Assembly (NCBI GenBank): GCA_903970515.1
Contig: CAJCJA010000052.1
Coordinates: 1-64,000, forward strand
Reading direction: 5' to 3'
DNA from: Candidatus Saccharibacteria bacterium CG_4_10_14_0_2_um_filter_52_9
Lineage (GTDB): Bacteria > Actinomycetota > Acidimicrobiia > Acidimicrobiales > RAAP-2
Length of the DNA: 64,000 nt
The position numbers were made by a program, and so were the translations under genes. Under the pieces are notes generated by a model that was not told where the DNA came from, searched no databases, and saw only the letters and a list, made by a program, of their open reading frames with translations. Within the stretch, counting starts at the first letter, position 1; every line of letters starts with the position of its first letter. Below are positions 12,230 through 23,674 of this stretch, piece by piece.

Positions 12230-12528
12230 GGTGCTTCGCCCATGATTCGCGGCACGGCGAATCGTCCGTCCTGCGCGTCAGGCGCCATCGCGAGCACTTC
12301 GTCGCGGTCGAGGCTCGCGCGGATCTCGTCCGCGCGCACGACGTTGAGAAGCTCAAACGGATGCGCGGTGGGCTTGACGCCTTCTAGATTGAGCGAACTC
12401 ATATCGTTCGCGTGCTCAAGAACTTGACCGAGCTGTTCGGTGAACATGTCGAGTTCCGCGCTGCTCAACGTTAGGCGAGCGAGTTTGGCGACGTGGGCCA
12501 CGTCGTCCCTGCGAAGCGGGGAGCTCAT
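12226..12528 (-). CDS. gatC: Asp-tRNA(Asn)/Glu-tRNA(Gln) amidotransferase subunit C
   Basis: This 100-residue structural subunit wraps around and stabilises GatA and GatB. It shows the family opening [17 protein letters not shown] and the turn region [18 protein letters not shown]. It overlaps the upstream esterase and the downstream gatA by four bases on each side, so the whole block is translationally coupled. Confidence 0.94.
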   Translation of the reverse strand: MSSPLRRDDVAHVAKLARLTLSSAELDMFTEQLGQVLEHANDMSSLNLEGVKPTAHPFELLNVVRADEIRASLDRDEVLAMAPDAQDGRFAVPRIMGEAP

Positions 12529-13280
12529 GAGTGCAGGATCGCGTCAAGAAATCGCAACGTAGAGGACTCGACGAGTTCCTGATCGTTGTCGATGGTCGCC
12601 ACGTGATACGAATTCTCCAACCAGATCCGTTCGACCGTGCCCGAGGACTTGGCGACGATGGCGTCACCGTTATCGGACGTGACGACGTGGTCTTCTCGAC
12701 TCGAGAGCAAGAGACTCGGCGCGACGATCTTGCCCAGGTCGCGCTCGACTCCGGTGACGCCATCGAAGAGACTGGCAGCACAGCCGAGTGGTGTCGCCGA
12801 GTACGACGCCTCGACGGTGCCTTCCTTCTTGATGTCGGATCCAATCGACTCGAAGGTCTCCATCCCCGAATCGAGTAGCGCCTGAAGTCCATCGATTAAC
12901 TCTTGGGCCGGTGGCTTCACCAAGGGATTGATGAACACGCACGCGGCAACGTCGTGACGTTGTTCGGCGACAAAGGCGCTGAGCCCGCCACCCATGGAAA
13001 GTCCAACGACCGCGACACTCGTCGACCGCTTCGCGAGTTCGTCGTAGGCGTCGAGGGCGGCTCGCGACCAGTCGGCCCAGGACGTCGTCATCATGTCTTC
13101 GACCGACGTGCCGTGACCGGGGAGTCGAGGTAAGAACACGCTGTAACCGGCCTTCGCGAGACGCTCGGCGATCGGGCGCATCGACGTCGGATTACCGGTG
13201 AATCCGTGTAAAACGAGGACACCGAGTGGTCCATTGTTGACGGAAAAGGGCTCGCAGCCGGGCATGATGGCAGTCGTCAT
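12525..13280 (-). CDS. Alpha/beta hydrolase (carboxylesterase / monoacylglycerol lipase type)
   Basis: The ATG at 13280 (MTTAIMPGCEPF) gives 251 residues; the frame is open further upstream but that part would run into the MFS gene. The oxyanion loop VLVLHGFTGNP, the nucleophile elbow VVGLSMGGG, the Asp in SSREDHVV and the His in NSYHVATID form the usual triad. The PRLPGHG segment and size resemble Est30/monoacylglycerol-lipase-like carboxylesterases. The substrate is unknown. It overlaps gatC by four bases, an arrangement that reflects operon packing rather than a shared pathway. Confidence 0.85.
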   Translation of the reverse strand: MTTAIMPGCEPFSVNNGPLGVLVLHGFTGNPTSMRPIAERLAKAGYSVFLPRLPGHGTSVEDMMTTSWADWSRAALDAYDELAKRSTSVAVVGLSMGGGLSAFVAEQRHDVAACVFINPLVKPPAQELIDGLQALLDSGMETFESIGSDIKKEGTVEASYSATPLGCAASLFDGVTGVERDLGKIVAPSLLLSSREDHVVTSDNGDAIVAKSSGTVERIWLENSYHVATIDNDQELVESSTLRFLDAILHS

Positions 13281-13291
13281 AGGTTTCAAGC

Positions 13292-14914
13292 CTACCGGGG
13301 ACGCGCGGTGCGACGTTGACGTCGCGGTCGTGGGACCGAGCGAATGAACGTGGACGCCACGAGCCCGAAAGCGGCGACGCACGTGCCGATGACGAACGGC
13401 AAATGAAAAGTCGCCAGTAAGGCCGGACCAGCTTTCACGTGCAACAATCCCCGGCGTCGAACGAGCGCTTGTTGGACAGTCTCGAGAACCTGGATGCCCG
13501 CCACTTCTCCCACTTGCATCGCGAGCAATTGTGCCGCAGACATCACGCCAAATTCACTGGGATCCATCTCGTTCGCCATGACCGAGCTCGTCGAGGGCAT
13601 CGCAGTACCCATGCCGAGTCCCGAGAGCGCGAGGGCGATCGCGACGAACCACGCGCCGGTGCTCGGATGCAACAGCGAGAACAACGCGAGCGAACTCGTC
13701 AAGAAGAACGCGCCCGCGACCGCGCTGACCCGCTCACCCACGCGCACCGCGACGTACCCGGCAATGGGCGAACAGATGGCGAAGGTGAGCGGACGTGCAA
13801 TCGCGAGGGCCCCGACTCGCGGGATTGAATAGCCGTACCCTTTTTCCATCAAGAGAGGAAAAAGGAAGAACCCACCGAAGTACGCGAAGTTCGCCGACAC
13901 GCGCAACACCATCGGCATCACGAAATTCCGGTTACGGAAGTAACGCACGGGGATGAGTGGATTCTCCGAATGAAGTAGTCGGTGCACGAAAATGCTGGTG
14001 GTACCCACGGTGCCCACGAACAGAGCGATCGTGCCCGGCGCGGTCCAACCAATCGTAGGTCCGAGGGAAAGGCCAAGCATGAGTGCCGCAACCGAAACGG
14101 ACAGCGAGACGCTACCGATCCAGTCCATTTGCTTGAACTGCGCGCGAGCGAGCGCCTTCTTCTCCTTCGTGTCTTCGTCAATCCCCGTGCGTCGTGGCAA
14201 GAGGGTCACCACGACGAAGAACGCCACCACGATGAGGATCAACTGGGTCCAGAACAATGCGCGCCATCCGAACGCCGCCACGATTGGCGAACCCAGTGAA
14301 AGCCCAATCACCGGGCCACCCGCGCCCACGAGCGACCACCAACCCATGGCCTTGACCCGCTCTTCGCGACTGAAGACCATGTTGATCAACGCGCCCGAGG
14401 CGGTACCGGTCGCGGCGCCTTGCACCCCGTCGAGAGCTCGTGCGAAGAGCAACATATCGACGTTGTGCGAGAGAGCCGTGAGTATTGCCGACACCATCCC
14501 CCCGACGAGACCGAAGAGGTAGAGACGTCGATGTCCGAAGATGTCGCCGGTCTTGCCAAGAATCGGCGCCGCGAGACCATAGGCTAGAAGCGGGCCGATC
14601 ATCGTCCACGTCAGCACCGTCACGCTGGTGTGGAACTGCGTCGCCACCGTCGGGAGAGCGACGATGAAAACGGTGAAGGTGAAATTGAGCGCGAACAAGC
14701 CCGCGAGCAACGCCCACAACACCCACCATTGGTAACGACTCGAACGTGCGGCCCGAGACTGCACCCGTTGACGAAGCAACAAGAACCAATTGAGGTCGCT
14801 CCCTGCTTCGCTACCAAGCGTGCCGAACGCCGCACCCGCGGGATCGCTGCGCGCGTTTAAGAGGCCGTCGGGGTCGTCACGGTCAAGGTGCGCCGGAGGG
14901 CGCTGGTCGCTCAC
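13292..14914 (-). CDS. MFS drug exporter, DHA2 (14-TM) type
   Basis: This 540-residue integral membrane protein has a cytosolic N-terminal tail of about 55 residues and then many hydrophobic segments, starting WVLWALLAGLFALNFTFTVF. The size fits the 14-helix EmrB/QacA branch of the major facilitator superfamily. The loop 2-3 motif GKTGDIFGHRRLYL and a motif C-like VIGLSLGSPIV stretch indicate a proton-driven exporter. Substrates cannot be predicted. It starts with GTG at 14914, overlapping the upstream SDR gene by four bases, so export and the SDR reaction may be co-expressed. Confidence 0.87.
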   Translation of the reverse strand: MSDQRPPAHLDRDDPDGLLNARSDPAGAAFGTLGSEAGSDLNWFLLLRQRVQSRAARSSRYQWWVLWALLAGLFALNFTFTVFIVALPTVATQFHTSVTVLTWTMIGPLLAYGLAAPILGKTGDIFGHRRLYLFGLVGGMVSAILTALSHNVDMLLFARALDGVQGAATGTASGALINMVFSREERVKAMGWWSLVGAGGPVIGLSLGSPIVAAFGWRALFWTQLILIVVAFFVVVTLLPRRTGIDEDTKEKKALARAQFKQMDWIGSVSLSVSVAALMLGLSLGPTIGWTAPGTIALFVGTVGTTSIFVHRLLHSENPLIPVRYFRNRNFVMPMVLRVSANFAYFGGFFLFPLLMEKGYGYSIPRVGALAIARPLTFAICSPIAGYVAVRVGERVSAVAGAFFLTSSLALFSLLHPSTGAWFVAIALALSGLGMGTAMPSTSSVMANEMDPSEFGVMSAAQLLAMQVGEVAGIQVLETVQQALVRRRGLLHVKAGPALLATFHLPFVIGTCVAAFGLVASTFIRSVPRPRRQRRTARPR

Positions 14915-15789
14915 GCGAATAGCGTAGGCAGCTGTTGAGCGAGCTCGGCAACTTCCCAGCGGTCGTTCTTCTCGATCGTCGTGGTCATAGTCCAGTTCTG
15001 GAATTTTCGCACGGTGCCGCCTTGCACGAAGAACACTTGACCATTCGCTTCACAATCCTCCATCGCGAGCGTCGCGACGAGCGGCGAGATGTTGCCGGGG
15101 TCAAAGGCGTCGAACACCGCGGCGTCGGAGGGCTTCGCGATGTGCTCGCCCAGGCCCGGCAACGCTTCGGTCATGCGGGTGCGCGCGACGGGCGCAATGG
15201 CGTTCGCGCGCACACCGTAACGGGCGAGCTCCTCGGCGATGATGACCGTGAAGGCGGCGATACCGGCTTTCGCGGCGCCGTAATTGGACTGACCGACGTT
15301 GCCGATCAAACCCGACGTCGATGAGGTGCTAATGATGGACGCCTTGACGGTCTTGCCGGCTTTCGCCTGCTCGCGCCAGTACGCGGCAGCGTGTCGCGTG
15401 GGGATGAAGTGACCCTTCAGATGCACGTTGATCACCGCGTCCCAGTCTTCCTCACTCAAGTTCACGAGGACGCGGTCGCGAAGGATACCCGCATTGTTCA
15501 CGAGGACGTGCACGTCGCCGAACGTGTCGACGGCGGTCTTGATCAGGTTCTCGCCGCCTGCCCAGGTAGCGACGTTGTCGTGATTCGCGACCGCGTCGCC
15601 GCCTATGGCTCGAATCTCGGCGACGACTTCTTCAGCGGGTGATGCCGTCATCGCCGAACCATCGACGCCACCACCGAGGTCGTTGACGACGACTTTGGCA
15701 CCCTCGGCAGCGAACAGTAGCGCGTGCTCTCGTCCGATCCCTCGCCCCGCGCCGGTGATGATGGCGACGCGACCGTCAAGTGCACCCAT
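14911..15789 (-). CDS. Short-chain dehydrogenase/reductase
   Basis: The start is the ATG at 15789 with GGGGGA six bases upstream, giving 292 residues. The classical SDR landmarks are present: TGAGRGIGREHALLFA for cofactor binding, a VVVNDLGGGVDG segment as in hydroxyacyl/hydroxysteroid-type SDRs, NNAGIL, STSSTSGLIGN with the catalytic Ser, and NYGAAKAG with Tyr and Lys. Such enzymes often act on 3-oxoacyl thioesters or hydroxysteroid-like substrates with NAD. The exact substrate is not evident. Confidence 0.86.
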   Translation of the reverse strand: MGALDGRVAIITGAGRGIGREHALLFAAEGAKVVVNDLGGGVDGSAMTASPAEEVVAEIRAIGGDAVANHDNVATWAGGENLIKTAVDTFGDVHVLVNNAGILRDRVLVNLSEEDWDAVINVHLKGHFIPTRHAAAYWREQAKAGKTVKASIISTSSTSGLIGNVGQSNYGAAKAGIAAFTVIIAEELARYGVRANAIAPVARTRMTEALPGLGEHIAKPSDAAVFDAFDPGNISPLVATLAMEDCEANGQVFFVQGGTVRKFQNWTMTTTIEKNDRWEVAELAQQLPTLFA

Positions 15790-15847
15790 GGTCAATCCCC
15801 CTAGAAGTTTGTCGTGCCCCGATTGTACCGACGAATTCAAGAACTAC

Positions 15848-16141
15848 TTAAAGTCGCTCCCCGCGCCGCCAGAAGTAGGGAGGTCGTGCGTGGGCGTGAT
15901 AGTGGTCGGGGATGTTGCGCATGTGATCATCAATCGTCCACGTCACGTCAGCGAACTCCACGTCGGCGACCGCGCGCAGATGCGACCACAGGTGCTCTTT
16001 CACCTCCGGTGGCGGCGAGGGGTCGTGCACGTCCCACACGACCATCGGCACGAGACATATCTCGCAATCAGCGATCCAACACACGTCGTCTTCGTAGTAG
16101 CGCTTCGTCAGACGCGCGGCATCACAAAGGTCGCAGGTCAT
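15848..16141 (-). CDS. Small Cys/His-rich protein, possibly HIT-like
   Basis: The start chosen is the ATG at 16141, which overlaps the pseudokinase stop by four bases and gives 97 residues. It opens with MTCDLCDAARLTKRYYEDD, has a further DCEIC pair, and ends with IPDHYHAHARPPYFW. The CxxC near the N terminus, the YYEDD strand and the H-x-H-x-R cluster recall a reduced HIT-family nucleotide hydrolase with a zinc site, but the canonical HxHxHxx triad is not intact. I therefore leave the function open. Translational coupling to the pseudokinase suggests a linked role. Confidence 0.6.
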   Translation of the reverse strand: MTCDLCDAARLTKRYYEDDVCWIADCEICLVPMVVWDVHDPSPPPEVKEHLWSHLRAVADVEFADVTWTIDDHMRNIPDHYHAHARPPYFWRRGERL

Positions 16142-17997
16142 TCCTTCACGTTCAAGATGACCGTCGCGTGCCACTTGACGAGCGTGCCCGCGACCGGTTC
16201 GCTCGAGACGACCGTCGTCCACTTCGTCGAGTTCTCACCTGGGCCGCGCGTCTCGAAGTACAGCGCCGCCTTGGCCATCGCGGCGTAAACCTGCGCCTGG
16301 TTCATCCCCACGACGTCGGGCATCGCGCGAAGTCCTTCGCCGGCGAGCGTCGTTGTGGTCGTCGGGGCGGTTGTCGTTGTGGTGCCCGTGCCTGCCGTCG
16401 TCGTGGTCGTCGACGGTCCGGTACTCAAAGCGAGGATCACCGTCGAACCCTTCGGCACCGAGGTCGGATTCTTGGTCGTGTGATAGAGCACCTCGGCGAC
16501 GAAGCCCACGGGCACCGTCGAGCTCGGGATGGCTTCAGACGTCGGACACTGTGCGGTGAGTTTCGCGACCGCCAGTTTTTCGGTGTCCGTCGCGCAATTG
16601 TGTCCGATGAGCCCCGTGGGCAGCGCGACGAGCGTTGGACCGCTCGAGATGGTGACCGTGATGTCCAGGCCCGATTTGGACTTGGTGCCGGGGGCGGGTG
16701 ACTGGCTCACGATGTGATTGGCGGGCACCGTTTGCGAGACCGCGTGCTGATTGATCGTCAACGTGAATCCGTCACCCTTTAATAGTTGCGACGCCTCGGG
16801 AAACGTGAGGTCCGTCAACTGCGGTACCACGTGCTCGGAGTTGAGAAGTCCGAGCTTCCACACCGCGCCGCCGCCGATCGCGAGCAGGATAATCACCACC
16901 GCCAAGATGAGAAAGCCGAGTCGTCGTGGGCGCGACGAGCGCGACGGAGGGAGCGCGTCGTGACCGTAGGGCGCCGGTCGCCGCGGTGGCACGTTGCTCG
17001 GAGGGACCATGCTCGTCGCCCCGGAACGAACGGGAGCGCTCATCGGACGCACCGCCTCGTGTTGGGCGGTGCCGGTCACCTGATCGGGTGTCGGCGCGCG
17101 AAAACCTATGGAGGTTCTCGGTTCGGTGGGCGTGAACTGCGCCAGCAACGGCACGTCGTGTTGGGCGTTGCGCACGACGAGTGGATCCGTGTCACCCACG
17201 ACCGCACCCAATCGACTAGAGAACTGGTCCGCGTTGAGTCGAAGTCGCGGATCAGACACCGCGGCTTGTGCGAGCAACATATCGAGGGTCCCGAGTTCAA
17301 CGCGCACCGGCAAGGCCGAGTTAATCCTTGCGCGAAGCACCGAGTCGACGCTCAAACCGTCGAACGCGACGGTGCCGGTCGCCGCCTCAAAGAGGATGAG
17401 GGCGAGTGCGTAGACGTCGGTCTCCGGACCCGCCGGTTCACCGAGTGCTTGTTCGGGGCTGAGATAGCGAACGTCGTCGGCCGACAGCCGTTCGCGATAC
17501 GCCATGCCCAGTCCGGCGAGGGCGATGTCGCTGACGCGAACCCTGCCCTCGTCGTCAAAGAGCAACTTGTCAGGCGAGAGCTCCGCGTGCACGAAACCGT
17601 TGGCGTGGACGTAACTCAGTGCACTCGCGACGTCCCTACCGAGGCGCGCGGTGTCGTCGACGCTCAAGATCCGCCCCGCTGCCAAGACGTCCTCGAGTGA
17701 GCCGCCCTCGAGATACTCGGTGATCATAAAAATCGCGCCTGATTCCTGGCCGCCGTCGAACACACGTGCGAGGTGGGGGTGGCTCAGGGTCGCCGCGCGC
17801 ACGATGTGGTCGCGAAACGCTCGCCGCACCTCTTCGTGTTGGGCGAGCGACGATAAGAGCACCTTCACGATGACGTTGCGATGCAAAGAGGTGTCCTCGG
17901 CTAAATAAACCTCGGCCGTGCGACCGACACCCAAGAGGGCGGTGATCCGGTAGCGACCGGCGAGATCATGTCCGTTGACGAATGTAGGAAACACCAT
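16138..17997 (-). CDS. PASTA-domain Ser/Thr kinase homologue, apparently a pseudokinase
   Basis: Starting at ATG 17997 the protein has 619 residues: a kinase-like domain (about 8-270), a linker rich in Pro/Arg, one membrane helix (about 360-382), then PASTA repeats (VPQLTDLTFPEASQLL and MPDVVGMNQAQVYAAM) around a Thr-rich stretch. The glycine loop (LLGVGRTAEVYLA) and the strand-3 Lys (VIVKVLL) are kept. However, the alpha-C Glu aligns with His, HRD reads HAE (137-139), the catalytic-loop Asn is Lys, and DFG reads DIA; SPE is intact. PASTA kinases sense peptidoglycan fragments. Here phosphotransfer looks unlikely, so a binding or scaffold role is inferred. Confidence 0.85.
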   Translation of the reverse strand: MVFPTFVNGHDLAGRYRITALLGVGRTAEVYLAEDTSLHRNVIVKVLLSSLAQHEEVRRAFRDHIVRAATLSHPHLARVFDGGQESGAIFMITEYLEGGSLEDVLAAGRILSVDDTARLGRDVASALSYVHANGFVHAELSPDKLLFDDEGRVRVSDIALAGLGMAYRERLSADDVRYLSPEQALGEPAGPETDVYALALILFEAATGTVAFDGLSVDSVLRARINSALPVRVELGTLDMLLAQAAVSDPRLRLNADQFSSRLGAVVGDTDPLVVRNAQHDVPLLAQFTPTEPRTSIGFRAPTPDQVTGTAQHEAVRPMSAPVRSGATSMVPPSNVPPRRPAPYGHDALPPSRSSRPRRLGFLILAVVIILLAIGGGAVWKLGLLNSEHVVPQLTDLTFPEASQLLKGDGFTLTINQHAVSQTVPANHIVSQSPAPGTKSKSGLDITVTISSGPTLVALPTGLIGHNCATDTEKLAVAKLTAQCPTSEAIPSSTVPVGFVAEVLYHTTKNPTSVPKGSTVILALSTGPSTTTTTAGTGTTTTTAPTTTTTLAGEGLRAMPDVVGMNQAQVYAAMAKAALYFETRGPGENSTKWTTVVSSEPVAGTLVKWHATVILNVKE

Positions 17998-18022
17998 GCG
18001 CCATAACCCTAGTAAGGAAGAA

Positions 18023-21114
<3,092 letters not shown>

Positions 21115-21142
21115 CTCACCATTCTGCCAGCCAGATGAGGAC

Positions 21143-22309
21143 CTACGTTTCGTTGGTCAGTCGATAGACCACGGAGGACAAAATGCCAATGAGCGCGTCC
21201 ACTTCCTCTTCCGTGGTTTCGGGGCCCATGGAGAGCCGCAGGGAACCCGCCGCGCGCGACGGTGCGACACCCATCGCGGCCAGTACGTGACTCGCCACGG
21301 CGGCGCCACTCGAACAACTCGACGCCGCCGACGCACACACGCCTTCTTGATCCAACAAGAAGAGCAACTCGTCGCTCGCAATGCCGTCGAAGGTCACGTG
21401 CACGGTGCCGGGCACCTTCGCGGCTCCCGGTGCCGTGATCGCGCAACCGGGCAGGAAACTCAAAGCGGCGCACAATCGGTGTTGGAAGTCGATCACCCGA
21501 TCGTGCACGTCGATGAGTTCTTTCGCGGTGAGTCGAAGCGCCGTCGCGAGTCCGACGCACGCGGCGACGTCAACGGTCCCGCCCCGTCGTCCTCGCTCTT
21601 GACCACCACCAGGCACCTGAGCGTCGAACGCGACGTCGTTGCGCATCACGAGGGCGCCCGCGTTGACGGGACCACCCAACTTGTGAGCACAGAGAGAGAC
21701 GAAGTCCATCGATCCCGTCACGGCTGGTAGGTAGAGCCACGGTGCTGCCGCTATGGCGTCGGTGTGCGTGGGAACCCCAAAGGGGACGTGACCCTTGGCG
21801 AGCGAGTTGACGCCGTCGAGAGGTTGGCACACGCCGGTCTCATTGTTCGCGGTCATCACACTGACGATCGCCACGCTTTCGTCGAGTTGTTCGCGCAACG
21901 ACTCGAGATCCAGCACGCCATCGCTGTCGACGTCGACGTAACGAACTTCGACGTTGTCGTGTTCGCGCGCCATGAATGAAGCCGCGTCCAGTACGGCGTT
22001 GTGTTCGATGCTTGAGACGACGATGACACTGCGTTCGTGTTCGCGCCTATGTGCGTCGGTGACCCCGGCGATCGCGAGGTGGCACGATTCAGTGCCGCCC
22101 GCCGTGAAGATGACCCCGCCAGGCTTGGCTCCGACGAACGCCGCCACTTCGTCGCGCGATTCCTCCACGGCTCGCCGGGCGTCGCGCGCGGCACGATGGC
22201 TCCCCGAGGGATTACCCACGACGCCGTGTTGCCAGCGCTGCATCGCGTCCGCGACTTCATCGCGACGCGGCGCGGACGCGGCGTGGTCGAAGTAGTACTG
22301 CGACGTCAT
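21143..22309 (-). CDS. Cysteine desulfurase (NifS/IscS family)
   Basis: This PLP enzyme takes sulfur from cysteine and passes it on as an enzyme persulfide. The 388 residues begin YYFDHAASAPRRDEV and include the cofactor-stacking His in GGTESCHLAI, the Schiff-base Lys in LCAHKLGGPVNAG and the mobile-loop Cys in ASAASSCSSGAAV. The position next to mnmA suggests that tRNA thiolation is at least one client. The ATG overlaps the upstream aldehyde dehydrogenase by four bases. Whether it also serves Fe-S assembly cannot be told, since no scaffold gene is nearby. Confidence 0.92.
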   Translation of the reverse strand: MTSQYYFDHAASAPRRDEVADAMQRWQHGVVGNPSGSHRAARDARRAVEESRDEVAAFVGAKPGGVIFTAGGTESCHLAIAGVTDAHRREHERSVIVVSSIEHNAVLDAASFMAREHDNVEVRYVDVDSDGVLDLESLREQLDESVAIVSVMTANNETGVCQPLDGVNSLAKGHVPFGVPTHTDAIAAAPWLYLPAVTGSMDFVSLCAHKLGGPVNAGALVMRNDVAFDAQVPGGGQERGRRGGTVDVAACVGLATALRLTAKELIDVHDRVIDFQHRLCAALSFLPGCAITAPGAAKVPGTVHVTFDGIASDELLFLLDQEGVCASAASSCSSGAAVASHVLAAMGVAPSRAAGSLRLSMGPETTEEEVDALIGILSSVVYRLTNET

Positions 22310-23670
22310 GCGACGTAGAACGACTTCGCGTTGGTGAACTCACGCATGCCTTGATGTGAAAGCTCGCGCCCGAAGCCCGAATGCTTCGTTCCCCCAAATG
22401 GCAGTTCCGGCATAGAAGCCACCATGGCGTTCGCGAACACCATCCCGACGTCGAGGCGCTCGAGGGCGACTTCGACTTCTCGTGCATCGCTCGCCCAGAT
22501 TGAGCCCGCGAGCCCCCAGGGGGTGGCGTTCGCTATGTCGATCGCGTCGTCGAGATCCTTCGCGACGCGCACGACGGCGACGGGTCCGAACAACTCCTCG
22601 CAACCCGCACGCGACTGCGCCGGTACGTTCGTGAGCACCGTCGCAGGATAGAAGTAGCCCCGGCCAGAGCGCGGCGTTCCACCCGTGCGCACGTCCGCGC
22701 CGGCATCAATGGAACTTGACACCTGAGCGTCCAAGATGTCAAGTTGCGTCTTGCTCACGAGTGGGCCGAGCACGGTCGATGGATCCATCGGATCACCCAT
22801 AGGTACCGCACTCATCTCGCGCACGAACTTCTCGAGGAACTCGTCACTGCGATCCTCGACGACGATGAAACGCTTCGCCGCGATGCACGCCTGGCCATTG
22901 TTCTGTACCCGCGCGGTGACGGCTAAGGGCACGGTGCGTTCCATGTCGGCGCTGCTCGCGATGATGAACGGATCGGAACCTCCGAGCTCGAGCACGCACT
23001 TCTTCAAACTCTTGCCGGCGAGCTCGGCGACGCTGCGCCCGGCACGCTCCGAGCCGGTCACGGTGACGCCGCGCACTCGCTCGTCGGCGATCAGCGTGGA
23101 CACCTGATCAAGTTCCACGAACAGATTGGTGAACACACCTAGGGGCATCCCCGCGCGCATGAAGAGGTCCTCGAGGTAAAGGGCGCATCCGGGCACGTTG
23201 GGCGCATGTTTCAACAGCACGACGTTGCCCGCCATGAGATTTGGCGCGGCGAAACGCACCACTTGCCAAAAGGGGAAATTCCAAGGCATGATCGCGAGGA
23301 GAGGACCCGTTGGCTCATAGAGCACGCCGCTTCGTGAAGCACTGGTGGCGATGAACTCGGTCTCGAGGAACAAACTCGCGTGTTCGGCGAAGTATCGCAT
23401 CGTCATCGCGCACTTGGCCGCTTCGCCCTTCGCCGCGGCGAAGGTCTTACCCATCTCGCGCGTCATGAGCTCAGCGGCGACGGGGATCTCACCTTCGAGC
23501 AATTCGGCGGCCCTGGTCATCATTTCGGCGCGATCCTTCAGTTCCTTCGTGCGCCACGCCGCGAACGCAATCGATGCCCGCTCCAGTGCCTGGTCAAGTC
23601 CGTTGTCGCTCATGCTCTCGTAACTCGCGATCAACTCTTCGGTCGATGGGTTGACGGCAACGAATGGCAT
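22306..23670 (-). CDS. NAD(P)-dependent aldehyde dehydrogenase (succinate-semialdehyde dehydrogenase type)
   Basis: At 454 residues this matches the short actinobacterial SSADH/aldehyde dehydrogenase subgroup that opens with VNPSTEELIASY. It shows MPWNFPFWQVVRFAAPNL for cofactor binding, the general-base Glu in LELGGSDPF, the nucleophilic Cys in NNGQACIAAKRF and PFGGTKHSGFGRE at the end. If it acts on succinate semialdehyde it would finish GABA breakdown from the polyamine genes some 11 kb away, but that link is inferred. It is probably the first gene, or one of the first, of the desulfurase-mnmA-ligA transcript. Confidence 0.85.
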   Translation of the reverse strand: MPFVAVNPSTEELIASYESMSDNGLDQALERASIAFAAWRTKELKDRAEMMTRAAELLEGEIPVAAELMTREMGKTFAAAKGEAAKCAMTMRYFAEHASLFLETEFIATSASRSGVLYEPTGPLLAIMPWNFPFWQVVRFAAPNLMAGNVVLLKHAPNVPGCALYLEDLFMRAGMPLGVFTNLFVELDQVSTLIADERVRGVTVTGSERAGRSVAELAGKSLKKCVLELGGSDPFIIASSADMERTVPLAVTARVQNNGQACIAAKRFIVVEDRSDEFLEKFVREMSAVPMGDPMDPSTVLGPLVSKTQLDILDAQVSSSIDAGADVRTGGTPRSGRGYFYPATVLTNVPAQSRAGCEELFGPVAVVRVAKDLDDAIDIANATPWGLAGSIWASDAREVEVALERLDVGMVFANAMVASMPELPFGGTKHSGFGRELSHQGMREFTNAKSFYVA

Positions 23671-23674
23671 CTAA

